Positions 1 to 11,958 of a stretch of 64,000 nucleotides of DNA are shown one piece after another (the first letter of the stretch is position 1; each line of letters starts with the position of its first letter). Origin of the DNA: Chinchilla lanigera (Eukaryota > Chordata > Mammalia > Rodentia > Chinchillidae); the NCBI RefSeq assembly GCF_000276665.1, contig NW_004955481.1:998391-1062390 (forward strand), given 5' to 3'. A model generated the notes under the pieces. That model was not told where the DNA came from. It worked only from the letters and a program-made list of their open reading frames with translations, and searched no databases. A program made the translations under genes and the position numbers.

Positions 1-3000
1 GTGATTCCTGATAGATACTTTCCTGGTGGAGGCAAAGCAGGTTTGCACTTGGCTTTCACTGAGAGGGTCGAGAACCTGGCAGTTTGTAGACTATTGATTT
101 GTGACAATTGGAATAATTCCACTTCCTATTATTGCCTTGGTTAAAGTTACTGCTTTAGTTGTTATTTGCTTTTGCATGATTATGCAATTTGCCCAGCTTC
201 AAGTCTCTTGGAATTTAAAACCTGATATATTTATTTTGGACTTTGAGTTTTTAAAAATATAATGTTTATGTCTTGATTTATTTTTAAAATTAACAAATGT
301 TTTTAAATACAAAAGGGGAAAATCATAGTGGGGGAAATCATTTTCTGTGTTAGGTAGTGCTCATTATAAAATTAGAAAACACAGCAGACAGAAGAAATAA
401 AAATTTACTCATATTCTTATTACCTAGTAATAACTATCCACCTTTAACATTTAGTGTATAATTTTTGAATATCTCATACTTTTTGTAAATAAGTGTCAGA
501 AGTGCTCATATGAAATTGTTTTCAACTATTTTCATTTATTATATGTTCATATTTCTCAGAAATGATTAAAAATTGTGGTACAGTTTTTTTAAAAATAGTC
601 CTCAACGTGCAGATGCACCACTGTAATCATCTGTTATTCTTGGGCATTTTAGGCTGCCTTCAACTTTTTACTATCATGAATATCTCTGTTCTTCCTCCTC
701 TTTACTCTATTGCTGCTGCTGCTGCTGCAGTTTCTCATTCTTCTTGGCTTGACTTTTGTAATTATTACATAAGCAATAATCCAAAAATCATTATAAAAAT
801 ATAACATTACAGGTAAGGCTAAAATGTCTTTCAGCGCTGCCCCAACTCCTGTGCACTCCAGAGTAGTAACTCTAGACATACATATGTTCTTCAAGACCTC
901 TTAAATGCCTTTGCATACTTATATATGTGTCAGTAAAAACACATAATTTTATTTTGTGGTTTTTTTCTAACCATTAACTTTATACCATCATATCCTCAGA
1001 TTTTGTAGAATTTTCTTTCTGTAATATTGGGTTGGGGCAAAGATTATTTCTCAGAGAGAAAGACACAAAACTATTTACAGGTAGTTTGAAGCCAAAATCG
1101 GAGATTTTGGTTACAAATCTGGGAAGCAGAAACCTTGTTATGGAGCCCTGAAGAGGAGATTTGTCTGTGCTTCCCTCAGTTACTGCTTAACAAAGCTGAT
1201 TCTCTCTGGGTGGATCTGTCTTCCCTTATATCTTGCGTATGAAGTTACTCTTACGTGTTTGATTTTTTTATCTTTTGTTTTAATCATATTGTATTAGTTC
1301 AAAGGTGAAGGGAGGGTTTTTAAAAACTTCTTTAAAAAAAGGTGCACATTAGACATGTGGTCCTTTGAGACTTTAGTCTGATCCAGAGAATGTTAATGGA
1401 GCCGTTTCAATTCCAATCCCAGGGAAGAGGCTTCCTCAGACACAGCTTCGAAGCAAGACTGTCCCACGTGACACTTGGTCCTGTCGTTCTGTGCTGGCTC
1501 TCAGCTGCCTTTCAACACGGAGACACATGGCTCTGAAACTTGCCTAGTGTGGCTGCTTTTCAAGCAGAGTGAACTCTGCTCCTCTCGTAATGAGAAGTGC
1601 TAGTCCCCCTCCCCACCTCCAACAAGAAAGAGTGCTGCACAGTGTCAGGATTTAAAATGAAACCTTTGTTATAGCCCATGGGGAAAAATGGATCCAGTCC
1701 AGCCCCAAACATATCCGTCTCTGCCATTTCAAATCTACCAAGAGTTTTAGTGGCTCTGAAACTTTTTAGAGGGAAAAAAGGGTTTGTTTAGTTTTGTTTT
1801 GGAGTGGGGCACTTGAAATGGCATGTGGAGGAAAAAAGCAAATGTATGGCATGTTTTGTGCCAATGAAAATGAGGGCAGCTCAGCAGAGAAGGGAAATGG
1901 AATGTAAACTGTAATTGACCTGTAGCTGTGGCATGACTTCTGGGTACCAAAGGGTCAGCAAGAGGAGTTGCCATCCAAGGCAAGGAATGGAGATTGTCGA
2001 TTCCAGAAAGCTCTAGGGTTTTCTTGTCTGAGGAGGGTACTAGTAACTCAGTGGGGAAAGGGCCAGCATTGGGATGAAACTAACAGGATCTTTCTCTAGG
2101 ACTTGAAACTGTTTTGTTTCTTTTGAGAAGGATTCCCTTCTCTGTGGCTTTCCAGAAGCTGTTTATTAATCCAGCCTAGAACTGTTCCCCACCCACCCCT
2201 CACACCACCACAAGCAGTTTGGTTGGGGGAGTGGGATAAAAGGTACTTTGCTGACCATGAATTGTTCGAAGTGGCCGTAAGGCCTATGTGCCTGGTTTCT
2301 CTCTCTAGCACCAAGTTTGAGTGTGCCTTTTTTTTCAGAGGACTTGAGCTGTGGTTTGTTCCTGTTGCCAAAGGAGCTCCAGGCATGCACCACTGTTTAG
2401 GATCCAGTGGCCGCATTTGGCAAGCAGTGATTTGAATGACCTCTCCTTAGGAGCCCTAGGTCACTGGCTGGATTTTTGCCTCCCTGCATTACAGGCTCTT
2501 CCTGTATTGGGAGTGGCAGTTGGCCAGGGCATTATATTTCCACTGGCCTGAAAACATACAGACCCTGATGAGCAGAGGCTTGTGAGAAAGAGGAGGATAG
2601 CAACACAGAAAAGGCTGAAATAGATCATTAGGGCCCTAGTCTTCAGGGTTTTTTCAAGGGGAACCTTGGGATCATTAGGTAGGCCAATCAGTGTGATATC
2701 TAAGAAGACAACAGGAAACAATACATGGTTTCTTGCAGTAAATCATGTGTAAAGAATTTTTAGCTTTATGACTCCTTTTATAGAGTATAACTTTCATAGC
2801 AGAGAATTTGGCGAATATGTAGGTGTTAGAACTTAAAGAAAGTTTGTTCACTACTTAGAAAAACTTATTGTTTCAGAGACAATTTTTTTTGTCAGCTTGA
2901 ATTCAGTTATTGCCAGAGGTTAGGAAATAGCATACCAAGGCATAATAACTCACAGCAATTTACCCAAGAATTGAGTTGTTTCCATGTCTGAACCCTGAAC

Positions 3001-3169
3001 ACTTTATTCATTTTTCTTAAGTCTGTTCAGAATTGCAGGATACCAGAATGGTTTGTAAAGGTAGCAGAGGAAAGCATTAGTTGTCTCCTTTGGGGTGGTA
3101 TGTGTAGGGGGTGACTGTCCAAGTGCTCTTGGGGGATGTGCCTCACTGATGGGCTCCTTGTATGTGCAG
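1..3169 (+). other. SMG6: SMG6 intron, 3' part
   Basis: End of the intron before exon A. About 340-800 is AT-rich and reads like a decayed L1 3' region (text around 'cactgtaatcatctg' and 'atcatgaatatctctg'), at low confidence. A short GCT run lies at 712-728. The rest is unique sequence without SINEs and without an ORF I would defend. A CACGTG E-box lies at 1465-1470. Confidence 0.6.
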
Positions 3170-3315
3170 GATGGAGACATTCCCTGCAGTGGCTGAAAAG
3201 GTCCTCAAGGAGTTCCAGGTGTTGCTGCAACATAGCCCGTCTCCTATTGGAAGTACCCGCATGCTGCAGCTTATGACTATCAACATGTTCGCTGTACATA
3301 ATTCCCAGTTGAAAG
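3170..3315 (+). CDS. SMG6: SMG6 internal coding exon A
   Basis: Internal exon of SMG6 (EST1A), the endonuclease that cuts mRNAs near premature stop codons in nonsense-mediated decay and that is also linked to telomerase. The acceptor is TATGTGCAG ending at 3169 and the donor is GAAAG/GTAAGG at 3316. The exon starts with the third base of a codon, reads 48 whole codons beginning METFPAVAEK and ending AVHNSQLK, and leaves one base (phase 1). That base joins the next exon at 43846 to make Asp. I recognise the peptide as SMG6 from memory: it lies in the helical domain that follows the 14-3-3-like/TPR part and precedes the PIN nuclease domain. The exon is 146 bp. The internal ATG at 3171 is not the gene start: it follows directly on the splice acceptor, and the family protein has hundreds of residues before this point. 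The upstream exon lies outside the window. Confidence 0.96.
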
Positions 3316-6300
3316 GTAAGGAATGTTCAGTTACTTCATCTAGACAGAGAAGTGAATCTAGTTTCTTTCCTCTGCTTCCTTACCACCACCCCTAACCCCA
3401 AACACATACAAGCTGCCCTCCCCACCATTGCCTTTCAGAGATTTAGTTTACTGTCTGAAATCTGTAAGACTCTCTAGTGCTTGTGTGAGATGGAAGGAGG
3501 GAATCATGGTTATGGAGCTTAATTTGCAGACCTGGAGATGCTATTGCACATCTGGCCATGCTAAAGGCAGCAGCAAGGCCTCTTGGAGGCCGCAGACCCA
3601 GAGCCTCTCCCAAGGGAGAGGCATTGCTGAAATGTTTCATTGCAGAGACCATACGCTTGGCAAGGATTGGGAATAGCTGTTTCTGGATTCATGTACCCTG
3701 TTTGTTCAATATGGAAAAGTCTAGTTCCCTATGGGATATCCCTTGTGGGAGCCTGCCAGAGAGTAAGAACAGAGAATTGATGAGCTTTGGTGATTCAAAT
3801 CTGGAAGCACAAAAACCACCAGGCCCAGAATTTGGCTAGTGCACTGGTGTGCATTCTGAAATGCTTTTCTGAACAACCTTTGGGGTTTTTGGTGGAAGTG
3901 GGGAAGTGGAAAGAGGGAAGGACAGATTGGCAGGGTTTTTAAATGTTCTGATGACTGACCAGATCCATGTTACTAGGATCTCTTCCCTTCCTCTCACCCC
4001 ACTTTAAAGCATTTGATCCACACCACCAAGGAGTCATTTCAGAGGATTGGCAGAGAATATTTGGTTTCAGGGCTAGAAGGTTATTATCTGAAATGCCAGG
4101 AAGTGGGAATTGCCCTATGAAGAGCCGGTTGCAAAGCAGATCTGGTATTTCTGGAGAGAGTGCCACTGGCTCTCCTGTGGCACCTTTTCTCAGGGCTTTC
4201 TCTCACCCTGAAGTTGATTTATGTCTCTTTGTATTTCTGTTGGGATGTTATGCTCAACTTTCTGGTAGTGGGGAATTCCTACCCTGTTGAGTGAGATGCC
4301 ACACTTTCCCTGGAAACAAGGCTCCTTCTGGGACTTGGCAAGATCCTTAGCTAGGCAGCCTGGGTTTTAGTTGCATCTGACTCTGGGAGGACTTTATCCT
4401 CTCAGGCTGCCTGCTAAAGCATTTATGATTTCCAGAAGAAGGCAAACTGCAGAGGCTTAGTAGCCTTTTTGAACTTGACTACTTACTCTTGAAGATGGCT
4501 ATTTGTTTAGTCAGCAGTAAGGAAACATGAAAGGCAGCACTGGTTTCCAGGAAGGGGGAAATGCAGTTTGTAAAGTGCTACCGTGGTGAGGCTGTGAGGT
4601 TCAAAGGGGAGGGAGATTCCGCTACCAAAGAGCAAACTCAGTGAACTCTGGAAATGGGGCATCCTAGGTGTCCTCCTATTCGTTTTCCTCCTTTCTACTA
4701 AAACAACCTACTGAATTTAGTGAGCTGCCTGTCACAGAGCTGCAGCCTCTGCTGAGGTATTGTTCAGCATAGATGACCTTTGGCCTCTCTGGATGTGACT
4801 ATAAGGGGCCTGTAGCTCTTGCCTCAGAAGCATCTGTTTTCAGCCACTTCTCCGTGGAAAAGAATACCTGGGCTTCTTCATAGACCACCAGTGAGTCCTT
4901 TTCTTGTAGCTACTGTTAAGTAAACTTAAGAAAATATGGGTGGAAGAAGGAAGGTGAGTATAGACCAAGAAGGAAGAAAGTAGTTCTTCCATGTGACATG
5001 TAAAAAACCTGTCCTTATTTCTGGCCTTGCCCTGACTCACCTCCATGAGGCAAAAGGAGCCCAAGCTGAGGTGGTCAGAGGCTCCAAGGGTTTTTCAGAG
5101 AAAAACAGTCCAGGCCACAGGATATAACACTCAACTAGGACACAGAGCTCTGTGGACGTGCTGCCAAGTACCCGGTGTGCAGCTGAGGCGGCTGTCCAGA
5201 CCCCACTGTGTGGGCTGCCATTGGGAGAGGGGTGAGCAGAGCACTCAGCAGGGCTGGTTGGTGGGAAGATGCACTTTTCCATTTCCCAGCACATGAGTCA
5301 TCTTCTCTGGGCCCCTGTGCTGTGCTTGCACGGACAGTGGCAAGAAGGGGGTGTTGTGGCTGAGTAGGAGCATCTGTGCCGGGGGTGGAAGGGGAAGGGG
5401 GTTGGGGAAAGGGTAAAGATTTAAATCCTTCACTAATCAGCAGCAGTTTGAATCACATTTTTATGAGTAAGGAAGTGATAAATCAGCCCTGCATGTTCGG
5501 CCCCCAAATCTCGTCAGCCCATGCCCTTCTAAAGGTTTCCCTCTGGGCCAGTCTGCATGCTGTCAAAGTCGCCACCCAGCCACAGGTCCCTGGCTGTCTG
5601 AAACCAGTAAGTAAGGCCTGATGCTGCCTGGCCCTCCCAAGTGCTTAGGGTCTATGGTCATTTGGCAGTCACTGCAAGTTATAGAACATCTGGGCCATCA
5701 TTTTTCTTTCTATTCCTTCTTGGACATGTCCTTCTGGGTGGGTGTTTGCATATGTCAGTTCCTGGAATCTGTGAAGGAGAGCATTCCAGCCTGAAGCAGA
5801 GGTGATCTTGCAGCCCACATGGCAGTCCAGATCCTCAGTCTGTGCCTGAAGCTTCCCCATAGCTAGTAGTCAGGAATATAATTTGGAATGCAAAAGAGAA
5901 GTCCTTACTTAAAAAGAATGTCCTTTGCTGATACCCGTAATGCTTTCAGAATCATTCAGTTTTTGTGTTCAGTGCTACCCTTGTGTAACGGCCATCTTTT
6001 CACAATATCAGTAGTCCAGAATAGAATTTATATTGCTACTAACACTTTAGTGTGATTATTTTTCAGATATGCTTTCCTTGTGGACATAGGGCTGGTTGCT
6101 ACAGTAGGGAAAATGGAGGAAAGAGCTTAAATGGTAGGAGAGAAAATGTTACAGAGGCAGAGATTATGAGATCAGATTCATTCCTTTTCTGCACATAGAG
6201 GAAAATAAATAGAGTTATATCATATGGTTTAGCCGATTAAGCTTTCAGGTTTGTAGCAGTGACCTTCAAACTCAGAGATTCAGGACTGTTGTTGGAGAGA

Positions 6301-8150
6301 CTTGTATTGCTTATATGGGCCCTATGCAGTATCCTACTTCAGTGGAACTACAAGTCTAAACTCCTAATACTCTGCCCTGAGGTGATTGGGAACTAATAAA
6401 TTTCAGGGACAGGACTAGAAATGTTTGGGGGTGCTGGCATAGTGTTGATATTTATTATGTACTGAACAAGTATTTGTTGAATGCATGGATGAAGAAGGCA
6501 GTGGCTCTGGGGGGGCTACTTCGTTAAGCAGTGTGTCCCTTACCTGACTTGTATCCAACACTAGTGGTGAAATAGGTGGTTCCCAGAGTGATGTCACAGT
6601 TGGTAATTGCTCTACAACTTTCTGAGCCTGAAGGGAGAAAGGACTTTTTCCACGTGCTTTAGTATTTAACACTTCAGTAGCCATCCGACTGGTTGATGTG
6701 ATGTTGGCGGGTGAACTGTTGATCTAAACCACAAGCACTCCAAGAATTTTAATTTTTTAAAAATTCTGTAATTTAAGGAAATAAAACTCTAGTTTCTTAA
6801 AGAGGAATAATTGAAGCAACATTTGTAGTAGGGCATCACTGAAGCCCCATTGCATCCCCCATCTGTGCCCAATTTGCTCCAATCTAGCCTTTCCCTCCCC
6901 TCCCCCTCTTGCTCTCTCTTTTTAAAAAATATGTTTTATAATTTTTGGAATCAAAACCATCTCAGGCACACACTGTTTTATTTTACTGTATTATTGGATT
7001 ATACTTCCTATAAATCATTGGATGTTACTCATTGGCCACCACAGGAATAACTTCCCTTTTCTGTGCCTTGGCCTCCTTTTTTCTCTACTAGTTTGTAGAG
7101 CATGTCTCCGTTTCAGCCTTGCAGAAAAAACCCTAGGGTAGCAGCAAGGGGGCACCCAAGAAATACTTCTGATGTGTACTGTTGGTGTTGCCTGTTGCGA
7201 GGGAAGATTTGGGGGTGAAATTGAGGTAATAACTAGACTGGCTTTCTTTTCATGATCATTTATGGTTGTTTTTGTGTTGTTGATAATCCTGAACTGCAAG
7301 AGTTAGAGGCAGTGCCACATGTGTGTCCTTGAAGAAGTAGAGAGCCATAGTACCATTGCACTAATAGAGCTTGTAACTCTTCCTTGTGCCATTGTTACAT
7401 ATGAAGTTGGCTGTAACTGAGTTTTTAGTTTACAATCAAAATTTGTCTTCTAGCATACAGCAAACCTTAGAGAGCTTAGAGAAGGTCCCTTGTGATGATT
7501 TGCTTCTGTCTCTCTTACCCAAGCAGAATGTATGATGTGCCTAATCCTCTGCTTGTTGTAACAGTTGTACAGGAAATCCACCTTTCCAGAAGGGGTTAGG
7601 CTTAAGTTTAGCTGTGTAAACTTTCCCTCTCGTTTCTGCTTCTGTGTCTTTGGTGGAAGAAGTCCTTGGACTCTCTCTCCACAGGATCCATGAATCAGTG
7701 CTACTTGACTTTCATTTTCAAGACTCATCAGGTTAGAGAAAATTAGCAGAGAGAGTGCCAGCTTGACCAACAAATTTTGTGAGAAGTAGATTTAAAGGTC
7801 AGAATAGGTTAGGCTTTTGAAGGCAGGCAGGCCAGAAAGCTTTGTCCTCTGTCCCTGTTGAGAAGAGATGACTGTCCACAAGTTGCTTAGCACAGACTTC
7901 TTTCCTTCAAAATATGTCTTTGGATCTAGCCATAGTTCCCTGGAAGAAAAAGGTGAAAGAAGTGTGTCAGGGGTCCTGCCTGTCTTCCCAGCTATGAATT
8001 CTAGCATGCTTCTTGTTTTTAGAGTGAATATGAAGAATGAGAAGCATTATGAAAACCTAAAGGAATGAGAAAATTTAGTCACGCCAATATAATTAATCCC
8101 CTTATCATATTGGTTGAAGAAATGGCCTTCATTTTCTCCTAAGGTAACAG
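3316..8150 (+). other. SMG6: SMG6 intron, SINE-free first 4.8 kb
   Basis: Unique intronic sequence following exon A, with no SINE, no recognisable gene and no strong repeat. The small ORFs here share no motif with a known family and differ by frame, so I read them as chance. The first SINE of the window begins at the right edge of this stretch. Confidence 0.6.
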
Positions 8151-8153
8151 TGT

Positions 8154-8275
8154 ACTCTGGGCATGGAAGTGCATGCCTATAATTATAGCAGCTCTGAGGC
8201 AGGAGGATCTCTGTGAGTTCGAGGCCACCTGGGCTACATAGTGAGACTCTGTCTCCAAAAAAGAAAACAACCAAG
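8154..8275 (+). repeat. B1 SINE
   Basis: 7SL-derived B1: 'gggcatggaagtgcatgcctataatt', then 'gaggcaggagga', then 'ctacatagtgagactctgtctc' and an A-rich tail. Moderately diverged. Confidence 0.85.
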
Positions 8276-8414
8276 ACAACAATATGATTTGGTGTCCATG
8301 GTTAGTTGTTAGGTACCTAGTAGTTATTATGAGTCTATATTTTGTTTCTATTGCTATTTTATTCCTTCTCAATTTGATTTTTCCTCCCCTAATGCAGATT
8401 TATGATTTATTCTT

Positions 8415-8508
8415 TTTTGGGGGAGGGAGTATTAGTGATTGAACCCAGGGCCTCGTGCGTGCCAGGCAAGCACTGTACCACTAAGCCACTGAGCTACATC
8501 CTCAGCCC
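8415..8508 (-). repeat. ID-like tRNA SINE
   Basis: Antisense ID: 'attgaacccagggcctcgtgcgtgcc' followed by 'gctacatcctcagccc', the complements of box B and box A. Confidence 0.85.
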
Positions 8509-8540
8509 TCCAGTATGTATTTATTCTGAAAGAGAAATGC

Positions 8541-8697
8541 TTTTTTTTTTTTTTTTTTTGAGACAGGGTCTCACTATGCATTTCAGGCTGACCTTGAGCT
8601 CACTGTGTAAACCAGGCTGGTCTCAAACTCATGGCAATACTCCTGCCTCAGTCTCCCGAGTGCGGGAACCACAGGCATGTGTTAGCACACCTGGCTC
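8541..8697 (-). repeat. B1 SINE
   Basis: Antisense B1 with an 18-T tail, 'gagacagggtctcactatg', two 'caggctg' units from the internal duplication, and 'cctgcctcagtctcccgagtg'. Confidence 0.9.
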
Positions 8698-9385
8698 CCA
8701 GAGTTCTTGTTGATCTCCATCCTAGGCAACTATTGCTTTCTGCCATGACAGTTAAATCTGTCTTATCTAGAGCTTCATATTGCTGGAATTATATGGTATA
8801 TGTTTTTTATATGGCTTTGGCTCAGCATGTTTCTGAGATTATTCGTGTGTTGCATGTGTATTTTTTATTCTGTTCTATTACTGAATAGTACTATGTAGTA
8901 TAGAGATGCTGCAGTTCTGTTTATCCAGGTAGGGTTGTTGCTAGATTTTGGGTACTATGAATAAAGCTTCTATGAACATTTATATAGAAATATACATAAA
9001 TATAAATATACATTTATATTTTTCCAGACATATTTTTGTTTATCTGCAGTATCAGTGTCTAGGAGAGGATTTGCTGGGTCATATTGTAAGGGTATGTTTA
9101 ACTTTATAAGAAACTGCTGAACTTTTTCCGAAGTGAGTAGACCATTTTACATTTCTACCAGCAATTTGAGGTTCTACTTTTTTTTACATCCTTGCCAACA
9201 TTTGATATTGTCAATTGTTTTTTATTTTAGCTGTTCTAGTAGATGTGCGGTGTTGTTTCAGTTTGGTTTTGTGTTTCTCTAATGACTAAGGATGGTGAAT
9301 GACTTCATGTACTTATTTCCTATTTGTTTGTTTGTGCTATTGTGTATTTCTGCTTTTTGCTAAGTGTTTAAAGTTCTTGTCTATC

Positions 9386-9405
9386 ATTCATTCATTCACT
9401 CGTTC
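9386..9405. repeat. Short (ATTC)n run
   Basis: About five TTCA/TTCG units directly next to the B1 inserted in the L1 remnant. Confidence 0.8.
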
Positions 9406-9407
9406 AT

Positions 9408-9552
9408 TGGCTTTTTGAGACAAGGTCTTGCTGTGAAGTTCAGGCTGGTCTTAAACTCACTGTGTAGTTCAGGTCAGTCTCAAACTCAAGGGAATTCTCT
9501 TGCCCCAGCCTCCCAAGTGCTGGGATTACAGGCATACAGTACCACACCTGGC
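9408..9552 (-). repeat. B1 SINE inside L1 remnant
   Basis: Antisense B1: 'tttgagacaaggtcttgctgtg', duplicated 'caggctggtct', 'cccaagtgctgggattaca'. L1 sequence matches on both sides. Confidence 0.9.
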
Positions 9553-9689
9553 ATCTTTACTATTCTTTATGGAATCTGGATATAAAGCCCCTTACCAGAC
9601 AAATGTTTTACAGATATTTTCTTGCAACTTTTTCCCATTCCCTGCCTGTTCTGTTTTCTTTTCTCTCCTTTCTCTACTTCTTTTGTTTG

Positions 9690-9782
9690 TTTTTTGTATG
9701 GCTCTAGAGTTTTATGCATAAACAAACCTAGGGCTTTATGCATACTAGGCAATGGCTATATCCCTGAGCTATGTCCCCACCC
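9690..9782 (-). repeat. Diverged ID-like SINE
   Basis: Contains 'cctagggctttatgcatactaggcaa' and 'ccctgagctatgtcccc', a degraded antisense ID. Confidence 0.55.
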
Positions 9783-10109
9783 CTTCTTACTGTCTTGGAT
9801 GCATTGTTTTCCATTCCTTATCTTCCTATCTCCCAGTTTCCTTTTCTTCTAGTGGCTACCCTAGGACAGCGATGAACATTTTAGAGCTTTCAGTGTTGCA
9901 AATCACCCGCTGTGACATGTGTGCCGTAGGTTTGCCACCACCGCCCTAGGAATTATAGTATGCCTACTTATCTTGCCAAAAGTCAAAAGATAATCACCAT
10001 TTTCACTCTGCTAAATCACATAAGCACCGTAGAAAAATTAAATTTATTTACCTCCCAGTTTATAGGCTGTTGTTGCCATGTATATGAATTCTGTTCATAT
10101 TTATTTAGT

Positions 10110-10270
10110 TTTGTTTTTTTGAGACAGGGTCTTGCTGTGTAGTTCAGGCTGGTTTTAAATTAACTAAGCCCAATTTGAATTAATTAAGCCCAAGCTGGCC
10201 TCAGACTCATGGCAGTCCTCCTAAGCCTCCTGAATGCTAGGATTGCAAGCACGTGCCACCACGCCCAGCT
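10110..10270 (-). repeat. B1 SINE with local duplication
   Basis: Antisense B1 starting 'ttttttgagacagggtcttgctgtg'. The middle carries a second short duplication: 'attaactaagcccaattt' is nearly repeated as 'attaattaagcccaagct'. Confidence 0.88.
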
Positions 10271-10421
10271 TCTTTTTTCCTTTTAAACCCTATAAGAGTA
10301 ACTTACTGTTTTTATTTTTTTAAATTATGTTGAAAGTAAAGGATTATGTAGATTAACTTGTAATATACTATTACATTTATTTTTGCCTTTCAGACGCTTC
10401 ATATGATCATTTTCTGTTTGC

Positions 10422-10470
10422 CTGGAAGTATATTCTTTAGAATTTACTTAGTGAAGGTTTGTTTTTGTGG
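10422..10470. repeat. 47-bp direct repeat, copy 1
   Basis: 'gaagtatattctttagaatt' and the following 'ggtttgtttttgtgg' recur, slightly diverged, at 11556-11600. Copy 1 spans the L1/ID-SINE junction. Confidence 0.7.
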
Positions 10471-10678
10471 TCGTAGGGGTTGAACCGAGGGCCTTGCACA
10501 TGCTCAACAAGCACTCTACCCCTAATCTATATATAGCCTCACCCCTTTTATTTTTTTCTTTTCTCTTTTCTTTTCTAATGTTAGTACCTATTTGATGGGG
10601 TCTTGCTAAGTTCCTTGAATTTACACTCCTACCACAGCCTTCTGAGCAGCTGGGATTACAGGTGTACAACACCCACTG
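10455..10678 (-). repeat. B1-dID dimeric SINE (antisense)
   Basis: Antisense ID part ('gaaccgagggccttgcacatgc', 'tatagcctcacccc') followed by an antisense B1 part ('gatggggtcttgctaag', 'gcagctgggattacagg'). In the sense direction the order is B1 then ID. Confidence 0.75.
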
Positions 10679-10708
10679 TGAAGTTCTTTTGATAACAAAC
10701 AAGCTGTA

Positions 10709-10724
10709 CCCCCCCCCCCCCCCC
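10709..10724. repeat. Poly-C tract, 16 C
   Basis: Uninterrupted run of 16 C right after the SINE at 10455-10678. Confidence 0.95.
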
Positions 10725-11464
10725 GCATTATATCCATTGGTCGTAGAATTCTAGGTTAACAGCTATTTACTATATTAGAGTTTCTGTTGCTGATTAAGAT
10801 TAGCTATCAGTCGAATTGTTTCTCTTTTACAAGTAATTTGTCTTTTCTTTCTGAGTGCTTTTCAGGTCTTTTAAAAAGCTTTGGTGTTCTGCTGTTTTGG
10901 TGATTTGTTTAGGTTTTAATTTATTTCTCATTTTTCCTGCTAGGAATGTGTCAGGCTTCATATATCTTTGAATCCTTTTTTCCCATGAGTTTTAGAAAAT
11001 TCTTAGTATTCTTTTTCCAAATATGGCACCTGCCTGTGCCTTCTCTCCTCTTGGATTCTATTAGACCTGTTAGCGTCCTTTTGTGATGTCTCTTAAATTT
11101 TTTTTATTTTTTTCTTTTTGTGCTGCATTCGCCTCTTTTTTTAGCTCATCAAAACTTCTCTTCACTCTGTAATATGCTGTTAAATATGCACCATTGAGTT
11201 TTTATTTTAATTATGTTTTTTATTCCCAGGTATTTTGATATTTTACAAAATCAAGTCTGCTTTGACCTTTATGATTTCTTATTCCCTAAACATATTTGTG
11301 AGCTTATCTTTTATTTCTTTGAAATACAAATAAAACGTGGTTATTTTAGAGAATTCTATAATCCAAAATGGTATGCTTTGGATTTAGCCTTGTAGGATGC
11401 TAGCTTTATGGGGTACTTCTTGGTCTTCTCCTCATGTTGGCCATACCTTTGTGAAACCTTAATA

Positions 11465-11530
11465 CTAAAGCTCATTTCAGGCAGGCGCTTATGCCACTGA
11501 GCTATATTCCTGGCCCTAAAGCTCGTTTCA
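11465..11530 (-). repeat. 36-bp ID 5'-half insertion with target duplication
   Basis: A 36-bp core (11480-11515), read on the - strand, equals the first half of the ID SINE (GGCCAGGAATATAGCTCAG... ending GCGCCTGCC). It stops where the tRNA anticodon arm lies, with no box B and no A tail. It is flanked by 15-bp direct repeats, ctaaagctcatttca (11465-11479) and ctaaagctcgtttca (11516-11530), 14 of 15 identical. This fits insertion of a tail-less SINE or tRNA fragment; later deletion inside a full copy is less likely because the duplication abuts both ends exactly. Confidence 0.8.
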
Positions 11531-11555
11531 TCAGATAGCATGTGTCTGAGTGTTC

Positions 11556-11600
11556 TGAAGTATATTCCTTAGAATTTATTTGATGGTTTGTTTTTGTAGC
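11556..11600. repeat. 47-bp direct repeat, copy 2
   Basis: 'gaagtatattccttagaatt' plus 'ggtttgtttttgtag', matching copy 1 at 10422-10470. Sequence after it is unclassified. Confidence 0.7.
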
Positions 11601-11958
11601 CAACATACGGCTGTTATAGGCAGCTGAGTTAGGTAGAAATATAGGCAGTCAGACAGGGCCAGGCCCTCGAAGGAGCCAACATAAAAGACAAGATACCTTG
11701 TGAATGGAGATGTATTTGCTGTGGGCCAGACCTCAAGACAAAGGACTAAACAAAGGTACCCACATACCTCCCTGGGTGTAAACATCAGGTGTTGATATTC
11801 TAAATAGGTAGCAATCACCTTCAAAAAGCCAGAAAGAGTCACTAGCCCAACCCCTTACAGGAAAAGCCCCTTGCTACATGACTCACTTCCCCATTTGATC
11901 CCAGTTTACTCAATTTTACCTGAACAGTTAAACTTGTAATCTTATTGGCTGACCATAG
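11601..11958. other. Unclassified sequence bordering the gap
   Basis: Differs from the AT-rich L1 around it: more balanced in base content, with 'gggccaggccctcgaaggag' and 'cattatattggctgacc'-like text near the end. It could be the edge of a retroviral LTR interrupted by the gap, but I see no TG...CA ends, primer-binding site or coding remnant. Function unknown. Confidence 0.3.

Larger units (their letters stand above)
8752..11570 (-). repeat. Old L1 (L1M-type) remnant, broken by SINEs
   Basis: The + strand reads as the antisense of mammalian L1M 3' sequence: 'tgaatagtactatgtagtat', 'tactatgaataaagcttctatg', 'tttgctgggtcatattg', 'gaaactgctgaactttttcc', 'atttctaccagcaatttgag'. After the B1 at 9408-9552 it resumes with 'ataaagccccttaccagac' and 'agatattttcttgcaa'. 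From 10735 it continues as L1 3' sequence ('ttctaggttaacagctattt', 'ttttagaaaattcttagtat', 'tgttaaatatgcaccattg'). Several copies may be joined. No open frame survives. Confidence 0.75.

Noticed and set aside
3171..3395. Separate small gene starting at the ATG at 3171
   Set aside because: The ATG follows a splice acceptor directly and the peptide is internal SMG6; the frame beyond 3315 is intron.
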